NCBI RefSeq assembly: GCF_006540305.1
Contig: NZ_BJOR01000001.1
Coordinates: 124,001-188,000, forward strand
DNA from: Streptomyces sp. 6-11-2
GTDB lineage: Bacteria > Actinomycetota > Actinomycetes > Streptomycetales > Streptomycetaceae
Direction of reading: 5' to 3'
Length of the DNA stretch: 64,000 bases
Made by a program: the position numbers and the translations under genes. Positions 24,470 through 32,606 of this stretch are shown piece after piece (positions within the stretch are counted from its first letter, which is position 1; every line of letters begins with the position of its first letter). The notes below the pieces were generated by a model. It made no database searches and was not told the origin of the DNA. It saw nothing but the letters and a program-made list of their open reading frames with translations.

Positions 24470-24488
24470 TTAGGTAAGGCTTGCCTAA
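24470..24488. promoter_or_regulatory. Iron box (DmdR1/IdeR-type operator)
   Basis: TTAGGTAAGGCTTGCCTAA matches the actinobacterial iron-box consensus TTAGGTTAGGCTMACCTAA at almost every position and is a near-perfect inverted repeat. It lies 15 bases upstream of the DUF2470 start, overlapping the expected promoter. DmdR1/IdeR with ferrous iron would repress here. Confidence 0.9.
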
Positions 24489-24620
24489 CCTATCGGAGAT
24501 CGGAGAACGTGCCAACCAGGCGGGCCGAAACCAGCGGGCGCGGAGGACTGTGAGACGGCGCACGGCGCCCGCTCCGGCGCGATACCGGCGGACCGGTTGT
24601 CGGTGCGGGACGGCGGCGGG

Positions 24621-25469
24621 TCAGCTCCGCGCCGTCCAGTGCGCGGGACGGGAGACCGATCCGGGCAGCCGGGTGCCGGCGCTGCCCCGCGCCGCGTCGG
24701 CCTGCGGCTGGGTGAGGAAGATCGCGCCGGTCAGATCGGCGTCGACCAGATTCGCGTTCCGCAGGTCGGCACCTATCAGGTCCGCGTCCCGCAGATCGGC
24801 CCCGGTGAGGTCGGCGGCGATCAGGCAGGCGCCGCGCAGACTGGCCCCGCGCAGGTCCGCGCCCCTCAGCCGGGCCCCGGCCAGGTCCGCGCCCCGCCAA
24901 TCCTTCGGCCTGCCTTTCCCGCGCCGCACTCCGGCCCGCGCCAGCTCACTGGTGCGCAGCAGCAGGACGTTGACCTCCCGGCGGTGCGCGCCGACGTCCA
25001 GCGCGGCCAGTTCCCGGGGCGGCAGGTGGGTGAGGTGCTCGGTGTGCTCCAGCGCCCGGCGCAGCTCGTCGTGCACCGGACGGGCGGCGCTCAGGGAGAG
25101 CGCCTCGGTCACGTACCACAGCAGTTCGTGCAGCTGCCGCACCACCGGGAACACCTCGAACATCCGCCGGGCGTCCTCCCCGGACCCCGTGCGCCAGTCC
25201 CGTCCGCCGAAGACGGCCTGCGAGACCTTCTGCCCCGCTCCGAAGCAGTCGTAGACCGTGCACCCGGTGAAACCCCGCTGCCCAAGCCGCGTGTGGATGC
25301 CGCACCGGTGGTCGTCCCGAAGGTTCGGGCACGGCTTCCCCGCGGGCTTGTCCAGGGCGAAGTCCGCGGAGGCGGCGAAGGGCAGCGCGACACAGCAGAG
25401 CCCGAAGCACCGCGCGCAGTCGCCGCGCAGTCCGCTCCGGTCGTGCCGGGTGTCTTTCCGATCTTGCAT
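24621..25469 (-). CDS. Pentapeptide-repeat protein with N-terminal cysteine-rich (YkgJ-like) domain
   Basis: The N-terminal 60 residues carry many Cys: DCARCFGLCCVAL, KPCPNL, DDHRCGIH and GFTGCTVYDCFGAG, a pattern of Zn/Fe-binding YkgJ-like domains. A helical middle part follows. About 60 residues of A(D/N)Lxx pentapeptide repeats (WRGADLAGARLRGADLRGAS onward, about 195-250) form a right-handed beta-helix. I take ATG 25469, which has GAGG 9 bases upstream; ATG 25484 is in frame. The function is unknown. It ends 132 bases upstream of the iron box. Confidence 0.82.
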   Translation of the reverse strand: MQDRKDTRHDRSGLRGDCARCFGLCCVALPFAASADFALDKPAGKPCPNLRDDHRCGIHTRLGQRGFTGCTVYDCFGAGQKVSQAVFGGRDWRTGSGEDARRMFEVFPVVRQLHELLWYVTEALSLSAARPVHDELRRALEHTEHLTHLPPRELAALDVGAHRREVNVLLLRTSELARAGVRRGKGRPKDWRGADLAGARLRGADLRGASLRGACLIAADLTGADLRDADLIGADLRNANLVDADLTGAIFLTQPQADAARGSAGTRLPGSVSRPAHWTARS

Positions 25470-25515
25470 GTTGTTCAGCCTCATGAGCTTGGGGTGCGGG
25501 GCCCGGTCGGGCGGC

Positions 25516-26355
25516 TCAGCGCAGGAAGGCGGCGGTGGCCGCCACGAACCGGTCGGCGTCGTCGAGCCACGGGTGGTGCCCCGCGCCGGGCTGGACGACC
25601 AGTTCGGCGTGCGGGAAGAGCCCGGCGTACTCGGCCATGGCGGCGGGGGGCGAGTTCAGGTCGACCTCACCGGCGAGCACGAGCACCGGGGAGGTGAACT
25701 GGGCGAGCGCCGCCCGCGTGGCGTCCGGGTCGAAGGCGCCGTCGGCGGCGTACGCGGCCGCGGCCTCGCCGTTCTTCTGCTCGGCGTCGGCGGCGTCGAG
25801 GGCACGGGCCGCCGCGTGCCAGCGGCCGTGGCGGAGCGGGGCGACCGCCTGCCAGTGGGCGTCCGTCGCCCGGCCCGCCGTGATCTCCTCCAGCGCCGCG
25901 TACGCCGTCGCGAACCACGGCTCGCCCTCGCGCCGCCGTGCCGTCTCGCGCCGGACCTCTCCGGTGACCTCGATGCCGACGGCCAGGACGCTCGGCGTGA
26001 TCAGCGCCAGCCTGCCGACGCGTTCGGGGTGGCGGGCCGCGTAGAGCGCCGCCAGGTTCGCGCCGGCGGAGTGCGCGAGCACGTCCACGCGCTCCACGCC
26101 CAGATGCTCGCACAGCGCCTCGACGTCGTCGACGAGCCGGTCGCAGCGGTAGCTCGCGGGATCCCGCGGTACCGCCGATGCTCCGGTGCCCCGCAGATCC
26201 GGCAGCACCAGCCGCCGGTGCGCGGACAGCCCGCCGAGGTCACCGAGGTAGTCCGAGGCCCGCATGGGTCCGCCGGGCAGGCAGATCACCGGCGGGCCCT
26301 CTCCGAGGACCCGGTAGGCGAGCGTCGTCGCGTCGTACGCGCGGTAGCCGGGCAT
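25516..26355 (-). CDS. Alpha/beta-fold hydrolase
   Basis: The 279-residue protein has the oxyanion segment VICLPGGPMRASDYLGD, the nucleophile elbow VLAHSAGANLAA (Ser about 95), the acid in VLVLAGEVDLNSPP and the histidine in PGAGHHPWLDD near the C-terminus. All three catalytic residues are in canonical order. The substrate class (ester, peptide, lactone) cannot be told. It precedes the pentapeptide gene in the same direction with a 46-base gap. Confidence 0.88.
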   Translation of the reverse strand: MPGYRAYDATTLAYRVLGEGPPVICLPGGPMRASDYLGDLGGLSAHRRLVLPDLRGTGASAVPRDPASYRCDRLVDDVEALCEHLGVERVDVLAHSAGANLAALYAARHPERVGRLALITPSVLAVGIEVTGEVRRETARRREGEPWFATAYAALEEITAGRATDAHWQAVAPLRHGRWHAAARALDAADAEQKNGEAAAAYAADGAFDPDATRAALAQFTSPVLVLAGEVDLNSPPAAMAEYAGLFPHAELVVQPGAGHHPWLDDADRFVAATAAFLR

Positions 26356-26415
26356 GGCGACGACCCTGTCAGGGCCGTCGTCCGCCGGGCAACCGAATTC
26401 CCGGTCCGGGACCGC

Positions 26416-27321
26416 TCAGTCCTCCCGTGCGGCGGCCAGGTCCAGGTGCCCGAGCCGTTCGGGGTCGGCCAGGATGTAGAGGTGGGTGATCCGGCCGCCG
26501 GAGACGACGACGCCCATGACCGACCGCGGCCCGCCCTCGGGGGCGTTGGCCACCCCGACCGAGCCGTTGACCAGCACCAGGCGGGCCGTCCCGGCGTACT
26601 GCGCGAAGGTGAGCGCCTGGGCGGCCACCGTCCTGGCCCCGTGGACCACCTTGGAGGCGGCCGCGCCCCGGACGAGCGCGCCGGAGTCGACCCTCAGCAC
26701 CACGTCCGGGTGGAGGACGGCCACCAGCGCCTCGAAGTCGCCACCGCGCGAGGCGGCGAGAAAGGCGTCGAGCACCTGCCTCTGCCGCGCGAGGTCGGCC
26801 TCGGCGGACGGAGTGGCGCCCTGCACCCGGCGGCGGGCGCGGCTGACGAGCTGCCGGGTCGCCGGGGCGCTGCGCTCCACGATCGGCGCGATGTCGTCGA
26901 AGGGCACCGCGAACAGGTCGTGGAGCACGAACGCCAGCCGCTCGTCGGGCTGAAGCGTCTCCAGGACGACGAGCAGGGCGAGCCCTACCGAGTCGGCCCG
27001 GACCGCCTCCTGCTCCGGGTCGGCCGGTGTCAGGGGCCGGATCACGGGGTCCGGCACGAAGGTCTCGTCGATCGGCTCCTCGCGGCGGGCGTTGCGTGCC
27101 CGCAGCAGGTCGAGGCAGACCCGGCCGGTCACGGTGGTGAGCCAGGCGCCGAGGTTCCGGATGGCGCCGGTGTCCGTGCGGGTGAGCTTCAGCCAGGTCT
27201 CCTGGACGGCGTCCTCGGCCTCGGGCACCGAGCCGAGCATGCGGTAGGCCACCGCCCGCAGCTGCCCGCGGTGCTCCTCGAAGCTCCGCGCCAGGACTTC
27301 CTCGTCAGCCATGCCGGACAT
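26416..27321 (-). CDS. ECF41-group RNA polymerase sigma factor with SnoaL-like tail
   Basis: The 301-residue protein has sigma region 2 (FEEHRGQLRAVAYRMLGSVP, EAEDAVQETWLKL, GAWLTTVTGRVCLDLLRARN) and region 4 (LVVLETLQPDERLAFVLHDL, APATRQLVSRARRRV). A C-terminal SnoaL-like domain of about 120 residues follows (FLAASRGGDFEALVAVLHPDVVL). This is the ECF41/SigJ layout, in which the tail regulates the sigma factor and no separate anti-sigma is encoded. ATG 27321 has GGGAAGG upstream; ATG 27312 is also possible. The gene downstream in the same direction is the alpha/beta hydrolase at 25516. Confidence 0.92.
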   Translation of the reverse strand: MSGMADEEVLARSFEEHRGQLRAVAYRMLGSVPEAEDAVQETWLKLTRTDTGAIRNLGAWLTTVTGRVCLDLLRARNARREEPIDETFVPDPVIRPLTPADPEQEAVRADSVGLALLVVLETLQPDERLAFVLHDLFAVPFDDIAPIVERSAPATRQLVSRARRRVQGATPSAEADLARQRQVLDAFLAASRGGDFEALVAVLHPDVVLRVDSGALVRGAAASKVVHGARTVAAQALTFAQYAGTARLVLVNGSVGVANAPEGGPRSVMGVVVSGGRITHLYILADPERLGHLDLAAARED

Positions 27322-27381
27322 GTCCTTCCCACCCCGTTCCCCGTACGCCGTTCCGCCGGAACGTCCCGAGCACCGAGCATC

Positions 27382-27575
27382 CTAGGGCCGCTCGTTTGGA
27401 TCATGCCGGGCTCGCGGGCCCTGGCACCGCTCCCCCAAGCTCTTCGAGCAGGGGGTACCCCCAGCCGCGTTGTCGTCGGTCGGCAGGGCTCCGCCCTGCC
27501 GCCCTCCTCCGCCGTGCGACGCACGGCACCAGACCCCGCTCCCTGATCCGGCCTGATCCAAACGGAAGACCCCAG
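27382..27575. mobile_element. 194-bp inverted-repeat element (MITE-like, long form)
   Basis: The left end is CTAG (27382-27385) followed by arms sharing CGTTTGGATCA with the 64-bp element at 8949. The right end reads CCAG (27572-27575), a one-base change of CTAG. The arms match at 17 of 22 positions. The interior holds two hairpins (GCTCCCCCA...GGGGGTACCCCC, and GGCAGGGC-TCC-GCCCTGCC) around GCCGCGTTGTCG. It has no ORF of interest. It sits upstream of the ECF41 gene and downstream of the hydrolase at 27622. Confidence 0.6.
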
Positions 27576-27621
27576 GCCGCTGGGTCGCGGACGCGGACCG
27601 GCCGGCGCCGTCGACGTCACG

Positions 27622-28923
27622 TCACACGTCGCCGCGGACGAGCCCGAGCAGCCGGTCCAGGACGCGGGGTCCGCCGGCCCGGACGCCGTCGTGCTCGAAC
27701 TCGTCGGTGACCCAGGTGCGCAGGCCGCGGATCGCGCGGGCGGTGCCGAGGGCGTGGGCGGTGTCGACGTACATGTCGTCGTGGTACACGGCCGCGGCGA
27801 CCGGGACCTCGTTGGCGGCCAGGCGGGCGGGGTCGTACAGGGGCCGCCAGTCGGTGCGGGCGGCGAGCAGGCCGGCGGTCTCGCGCAGCGGGCGCAGCGC
27901 CGGGTCGCAGTCGAACATCCAGGGGTGCACGGTCTCGCCGGTGAACAGCACCGGCCCGTCCCCGGCGAGGGCCTTGGCGGCGTCGAACTGCGGGAACTCC
28001 GCGCGCACCCGCTCGGCCGACCAGGCGGTGGGACGGGTGTCCTGGCCGTAGATCGCCTCGTGGACGAGGGCGTACAGCGGGTGGCCGGCGTACGACAGCA
28101 GGCCCTGCACCTCTTCCTGGAAGGCGTCGGACAGTTCCGGGCCGTTCGGGGTGCGGACGAAGGCGTGCTCGAGGAGGAAGTGCAGGTGGTGGCTGCCGTC
28201 GCCGCCGCCGAGCATGATGCCGAGCGACTGGAAGGCCTCGACGGTCAGCCGGTAGCCGTTCGGGAGCACCACGTCGTGGGTGAGCAGGTGGTCGGCGATG
28301 CGGCGGGCGCGGTCGACGTCCTGCGGGTAGCGGGCGTAGTGGGCGGCGACCTTGCGTTCGATGCGCGGGTAGGCGGCCCGGTAGACGTCGTCGGCGTGGG
28401 CGTCGAGGGAGGGCAGGCCGCCGGTGATCAGGGCGGCGGCCATGCCCTCGGGGTGCGTCGACAGGTAGTTCACGGTGCAGAAGCCGCCGAAGCTCTGCCC
28501 GAGGACGGTCCAGGGCGCGCCGCCGGTCACCCCGGGACGGATCGCCTCGCAGTCGCGGACGATCGAGTCGGCGCGGAAGTGCGTGAGGTAGTCGGCCTGT
28601 TCGGCCGGGCCGCCGCGCAGCGGCAGGGTCTGGCGGTTGGCGGGCGTGGAGTGGCCGGTGCCGCGCTGGTCGAGGAGCAGGACCCGGTAGTCCTCCAGGG
28701 CCCGGCCGAACCAGGCCTGCCGTCCGATGAAACGGTTCGCTCCGAAGCCGGGACCGCCCTGGAGGTAGACCAGCCACGGGAGGTCCCTGCTGGTCTTGTC
28801 CCGTGCGACGGCCTCACGTGCGTAGAGCTCGATCGTCTCCCCGGCCGGGTCGTCGTGGTCGAGCGGCACGGTGAAGGCGCGGTCGGTGAGGACGACGCCG
28901 GGGTGGCGGTAGCTGACGGTCAA
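27622..28923 (-). CDS. Alpha/beta hydrolase, proline-iminopeptidase-like
   Basis: The 433-residue protein has LPWLVYLQGGPGFGANR (HGGPG-type oxyanion motif with Q), LLLDQRGTGHST and the nucleophile elbow VLGQSFGGFCTVNYL (Ser about 143), typical of S33 proline iminopeptidases. The larger size and C-terminal lid region (EFPQFDAAKALAGDGPVLFT) match the actinobacterial S33 branch. The catalytic acid is probably in VYHDDMYVDT and the histidine in DEFEHDGV. It would remove N-terminal proline from peptides; the exact substrate is inferred. The RBS GGGAGAA precedes ATG 28923. Confidence 0.9.
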   Translation of the reverse strand: MTVSYRHPGVVLTDRAFTVPLDHDDPAGETIELYAREAVARDKTSRDLPWLVYLQGGPGFGANRFIGRQAWFGRALEDYRVLLLDQRGTGHSTPANRQTLPLRGGPAEQADYLTHFRADSIVRDCEAIRPGVTGGAPWTVLGQSFGGFCTVNYLSTHPEGMAAALITGGLPSLDAHADDVYRAAYPRIERKVAAHYARYPQDVDRARRIADHLLTHDVVLPNGYRLTVEAFQSLGIMLGGGDGSHHLHFLLEHAFVRTPNGPELSDAFQEEVQGLLSYAGHPLYALVHEAIYGQDTRPTAWSAERVRAEFPQFDAAKALAGDGPVLFTGETVHPWMFDCDPALRPLRETAGLLAARTDWRPLYDPARLAANEVPVAAAVYHDDMYVDTAHALGTARAIRGLRTWVTDEFEHDGVRAGGPRVLDRLLGLVRGDV

Positions 28924-29031
28924 GGGTTCTCCCGGGACGGAGGGTTTACGGCCGCGTCCCAGTTCAGCACATGATCCTCCGCCGCCTGACCACGGGGATC
29001 AGGAATTCGTACGGAACGCGCGGTGGACGCG

Positions 29032-30072
29032 TCACTGGGTGGCCGGTGGGCGCCCGGGCAGGCTGGAGCTGCGTACCACCAGCTCCGGCTGGAGCACCAC
29101 CCGCCGGTGCTCGTGCACCGCCGGCGGTCCCGGCGCCTCGGTCTCCTCCAGCAGCAACTCCGCCGCCAGGGCGCCCATGGTGACTGCGGGCTGGCGGACC
29201 GAAGTGAGCGGCACGGCCGCTGCGGCGGCGAACTCGATGTCGTCGTAGCCGACGATGGCAAGGTCGTCGGGGACACGGACCCCGGCCGCGTACATGGCCT
29301 GAAGCACGCCGAGGGCGAGCAGGTCGTTGGCGCAGAAGACGGCCGTGGGCCGGTCGGCGAGGCCGAGGAGGCGGGCGCCCGCGTCCCGTCCGGCGGCCAC
29401 GTCGAGACGCTCGGTGGGCAACTCGCGCAGCGCCTCGGGGCCGAGACCGGCCTCGGCGAGCGTGTTCAGGGCGCCGGTACGGCGGTCGCGGACCTGGTTC
29501 AGGCCGGGCGGGCCGCTGACGTACGCGAGGGAGCGGTGCCCCGCGTCCACCAGGTGCCGTACGGCCAGCGCGCCACCCGCCACGTCGTCCACGGAGACCG
29601 AGCACTCGGTGGCGCCCTCGGCGACCCGGTCGACCAGCACGAAGGGGATGCCGTGGCGGCGGAAGGCGGCGATGTTGCGGCCGGTGGCGTCGGCCGGGGT
29701 GAGCAGGACGCCGCGCACCCGCTGTTCGGCGAAGAGGGACAGGTACTCGGCCTCCTCCCCGGGACTCTGCGCGCTGTTGCAGACCATCACGCCGAGCCCG
29801 GCCGCGCGGGCCGCCCGCTCGGCGCCCCGAGCGACGTCCACGAAGAAGGGGTTGCCCATGTCGAGGACGAGCAGCCCCATGATCCGGCTGCGGCCCGCGC
29901 GCAGCTGGCGCGCGGACTCGCTGCGGACGTAGCCGAGCCGGTCGATCGCGGACTGCACCCGGACCCGGGTCTCGGTGGCGACGGTCTCCGGACGGTTGAT
30001 GACGTTCGAGACCGTGCCCACGGAGACACCGGCGGCGCGTGCGACGTCCTTGATACCCACCGATGGGGCCAT
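29032..30072 (-). CDS. LacI-family regulator, probable rhamnose-regulon repressor
   Basis: The 346-residue protein has the LacI DNA-binding domain (IKDVARAAGVSVGTVSNVIN, residues about 7-26) and a periplasmic-binding-like effector domain (IMGLLVLDMGNPFFVDVARG, TAVFCANDLLALGVLQAMYA, IVGYDDIEFAAAAAVPLTSV). It lies just downstream of the rhamnose transport genes on the same strand, separated by the element at 30240-30468. Two LacI-type palindromes in the rhamnose divergent promoter (35194-35205, 35358-35369) are its likely targets. ATG 30072 has GGAGG 10 bases upstream. Confidence 0.88.
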   Translation of the reverse strand: MAPSVGIKDVARAAGVSVGTVSNVINRPETVATETRVRVQSAIDRLGYVRSESARQLRAGRSRIMGLLVLDMGNPFFVDVARGAERAARAAGLGVMVCNSAQSPGEEAEYLSLFAEQRVRGVLLTPADATGRNIAAFRRHGIPFVLVDRVAEGATECSVSVDDVAGGALAVRHLVDAGHRSLAYVSGPPGLNQVRDRRTGALNTLAEAGLGPEALRELPTERLDVAAGRDAGARLLGLADRPTAVFCANDLLALGVLQAMYAAGVRVPDDLAIVGYDDIEFAAAAAVPLTSVRQPAVTMGALAAELLLEETEAPGPPAVHEHRRVVLQPELVVRSSSLPGRPPATQ

Positions 30073-30239
30073 CGGGCGGAAACCTCCAGGGATGCGGGGG
30101 GCGGCGGGCGAGCCTTCACATTACCGTCATGGCCCCGCGCATCCGCGCGGGTCGGAGGGGGGCCTGATGCGGGTCGCGGGAGGTGGAAGACCTCGCCGAG
30201 GGGCTTCGTCTCCTCGTCCGGGCGGGTGCCGCCCGGACG

Positions 30240-30468
30240 CTAGTGCTGTGACCGGAAGGGTTCACCGGCTCGCGACGGCCGGCACGGCACTCCCCCGGCC
30301 TTCGGCCGGGGGTACCCCCACGCCGCGTTGTCGCATCACCCGAGTACATCCAGTACGCGGGTGATGCTCCGCCTTGCGATGCTCCCCCACTGCCTGAAGG
30401 GCGTGGGAGGTGTCCCCGGCACCGGACGCCGCGAGCTTCCCGGCAAACCTTCCCGGCCACAGCACTAG
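30240..30468. mobile_element. 229-bp CTAG-bounded inverted-repeat element (MITE-like)
   Basis: CTAG is at both ends (30240-30243, 30465-30468). The 23-bp arms match at 20 positions and begin CTAGTGCTGTG. The interior has CTCCCCC-hairpin-GGGGGTACCCCC, then GCCGCGTTGTCG and a second perfect hairpin (GCATCACCCG...CGGGTGATGC), then TCCGCCTTGCGATGC. The right CTAG contains the TAG stop codon of the sugar-binding-protein gene. No transposase ORF is present. It separates that gene from the LacI regulator. Confidence 0.68.
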
Positions 30469-31550
30469 AAGTCGAACTGGTCGATGTTCTTCGCGTCGAA
30501 GACGGTCGGCTTGCCGAGGTTGATCAGACCGTCCTCGCCGATCGTGTACGACCCCATGGCGCCGGCCTTGAAGGTCTCGCCCTCCTTGCCGGTGATCTGT
30601 CCGGAGGAGAGGGCGACCGCGGTGTACGCGGCCAGCTCGCCGAGCTTGGCCGGGTCCCACAGCTCGAAGGCCTCGACGGTGCCGTTCTTGACGTACTTGC
30701 GCATGTCGTTGGGGGTGCCGAGGCCCGTCAGCCTGACCTTACCCTTGTACTTGGAGCCGGACAGGTACTGGGCGGCGGCCTTGATGCCGACGGTGGTCGG
30801 GGAGATGATCCCCTTCAGGTCCGGGTACTGCTGGAGCAGACCCTGGGTCTGTTGGAAGGACGCCTGCGCGTCGTCGTTGCCGTAGGCGATCTTGACCAGC
30901 TTGACGTCCTTGTACTTGGGGTCCGTCAGCTCCTGCTTCATGTAGTCGATCCAGGTGTTCTGGTTCGTCGCCGTCTGCGCGGCGGACAGGATCGCGATCT
31001 CGCCCTTGTAGCCGATCTGCTCGGCGAGCAGTTGCACCTCGGTGCGGCCGAGGTCCTCGGCGGACGCCTGTGAGACGAAGGCGTTGCGGCAGTCGGGCTT
31101 GGTGTCGGAGTCGTAGGTGACGACCTTGATGCCGTTCTTCATGGCCTGCTTCAGCGCGGTGCACAGGGCGCCCGGGTCCTGCGCGGACACGGCCATCGCG
31201 TCGACCTGCTGCTGGGTGAGGGTGTTGACGTAGGAGACCTGGCCGGAGGTGTCCGTGGCGCTGGACGGTCCGACCTCCTTGTACTTCTCGCCCAGTTCCT
31301 CCAGGGCCTTCCTGCCGCCGTTGTCGGCGGAGGTGAAGTAGGGGTTGTTGACCTGCTTGGGCAGGAAGCCGACGGTCAGGCCCTTCTTGGTCGGGGCGTT
31401 CGGGTCGGCCTTGCCGGCCGAGGAGGCGGCCGCGCCGCCGTCCTTGCCCACGTCGTTCTTGGTGGTGCCGCCGCAGGCGGTGGCGGCCAGGGCGAGGGAG
31501 GTCGCGGCGGCGAGGGCCGCGCAGGTGCGGCGGATCGTCGGCTTGCGCAT
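30465..31550 (-). CDS. rhaS: Rhamnose ABC transporter, substrate-binding lipoprotein
   Basis: The 361-residue protein has a lipoprotein signal (residues 1-25, lipobox ending ATAC at Cys26) and a type I periplasmic-binding fold: LTVGFLPKQVNNPYFTSADN, VDAMAVSAQDPGALCTALKQ and IKVVTYDSDTKPDCRNAFVS. It groups with the RhaS/autoinducer-2-like family by these motifs and by context. It would capture rhamnose outside the membrane and hand it to the two permeases upstream. Its stop codon TAG is formed by the CTAG end of the inverted-repeat element at 30240-30468. Confidence 0.9.
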   Translation of the reverse strand: MRKPTIRRTCAALAAATSLALAATACGGTTKNDVGKDGGAAASSAGKADPNAPTKKGLTVGFLPKQVNNPYFTSADNGGRKALEELGEKYKEVGPSSATDTSGQVSYVNTLTQQQVDAMAVSAQDPGALCTALKQAMKNGIKVVTYDSDTKPDCRNAFVSQASAEDLGRTEVQLLAEQIGYKGEIAILSAAQTATNQNTWIDYMKQELTDPKYKDVKLVKIAYGNDDAQASFQQTQGLLQQYPDLKGIISPTTVGIKAAAQYLSGSKYKGKVRLTGLGTPNDMRKYVKNGTVEAFELWDPAKLGELAAYTAVALSSGQITGKEGETFKAGAMGSYTIGEDGLINLGKPTVFDAKNIDQFDF

Positions 31551-31592
31551 GGTGAACGTCCTTTACGAGGGTGGCGAGGTGGGCGGAGCGGT

Positions 31593-32606
31593 TTACGAAG
31601 TCGGTGTGGACGCCTGCGACTCGGGCGCCGGGGAGGCTCGGCGCCGGTCCCTGGCGACGGAGACCTGGCGTGCGACCCGCGGGCCGAGGACGGAGACGAC
31701 GAGCAGCGCGCCGGTGACGACGATCTGCGACTGGGCGGAGACGTTCAGCAGGCTCATCACGTTCCGCGACGCGCCCAGCAGGAAGACACCGGCGACGGCG
31801 CCGCCGAGTGTGCCCTTCCCGCCGTCGAAGTCGATGCCGCCGAGCAACACCGCGGCGACGACGGAGAGTTCCAGCCCGGTGGCGTTGTCGTAGCGGGCGC
31901 TGGCGTAGTGCAGGGCCCAGAAGACGCCGGTCAGGGCGGACATGAAGCCGGTGGCGACGAACAGGATGAGCTTGTCGCGCTTGACCCGGACGCCGGCGAA
32001 CCGGGCCGCCTCCTCGCTGGCGCCGATCGCGAACAGCGATCGTCCGAAGGGGGTGGCGTGCAGGGTGACCACGGCGATCGCCAGCAGGAGCAGGAACGGC
32101 AGGAACGCCTGCGGCAGGAAGGTGTTCCCGACCCGTCCGGCAGCGAAGTCCAGGTACGGGGTGGGGAAGTCGGTCACCGCGTCGGAACCGAGCACGATCT
32201 GCGCGATGCCCCGGTAGGCGGCGAGGGTGCCGATGGTCACCGCGAGGGACGGCAGTCCGAGCCTGGTCACCAGCAGGCCGTTGACCAGGCCGCACACCGC
32301 GCCGAGCAGCAGGCACAGCGGGATGATCGTCTCGATCGCCATGCCCCGGTTCCACAGGGCGCCCATCACCGCGCCGGACAGACCTGCGGTGGAGGCCACC
32401 GACAGGTCGATCTCACCGGAGACCACGAGGAGGGTCATCGGCAGGGCGATCAGCGCGATCGGCAGCGTGTTGCCGATCAGGAACGACAGGTTGAGGGCGT
32501 TGCCGAAGCCGTCGACGAAGCCGAAGGAGAACAGCAGGACCACGACGAGCAGGGCACCGACGACGGTGTCCCAGCGCACGGCACGCGAGAGGTCGAAGTC
32601 AGCCAT
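31593..32606 (-). CDS. rhaQ: Rhamnose ABC transporter permease 2
   Basis: The 337-residue protein has about eight to ten hydrophobic segments and the BPD-transp-2 family hallmarks VSGEIDLSVASTAGLSGAVM, GLVNGLLVTRLGLPSLAVTI and GGIDFDGGKGTLGGAVAGV. It starts at ATG 32606 and overlaps the end of permease 1 by 8 bases, so the genes are coupled. The next gene, the binding protein, begins 42 bases downstream. It forms the heterodimeric membrane channel with permease 1. Confidence 0.9.
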   Translation of the reverse strand: MADFDLSRAVRWDTVVGALLVVVLLFSFGFVDGFGNALNLSFLIGNTLPIALIALPMTLLVVSGEIDLSVASTAGLSGAVMGALWNRGMAIETIIPLCLLLGAVCGLVNGLLVTRLGLPSLAVTIGTLAAYRGIAQIVLGSDAVTDFPTPYLDFAAGRVGNTFLPQAFLPFLLLLAIAVVTLHATPFGRSLFAIGASEEAARFAGVRVKRDKLILFVATGFMSALTGVFWALHYASARYDNATGLELSVVAAVLLGGIDFDGGKGTLGGAVAGVFLLGASRNVMSLLNVSAQSQIVVTGALLVVSVLGPRVARQVSVARDRRRASPAPESQASTPTS

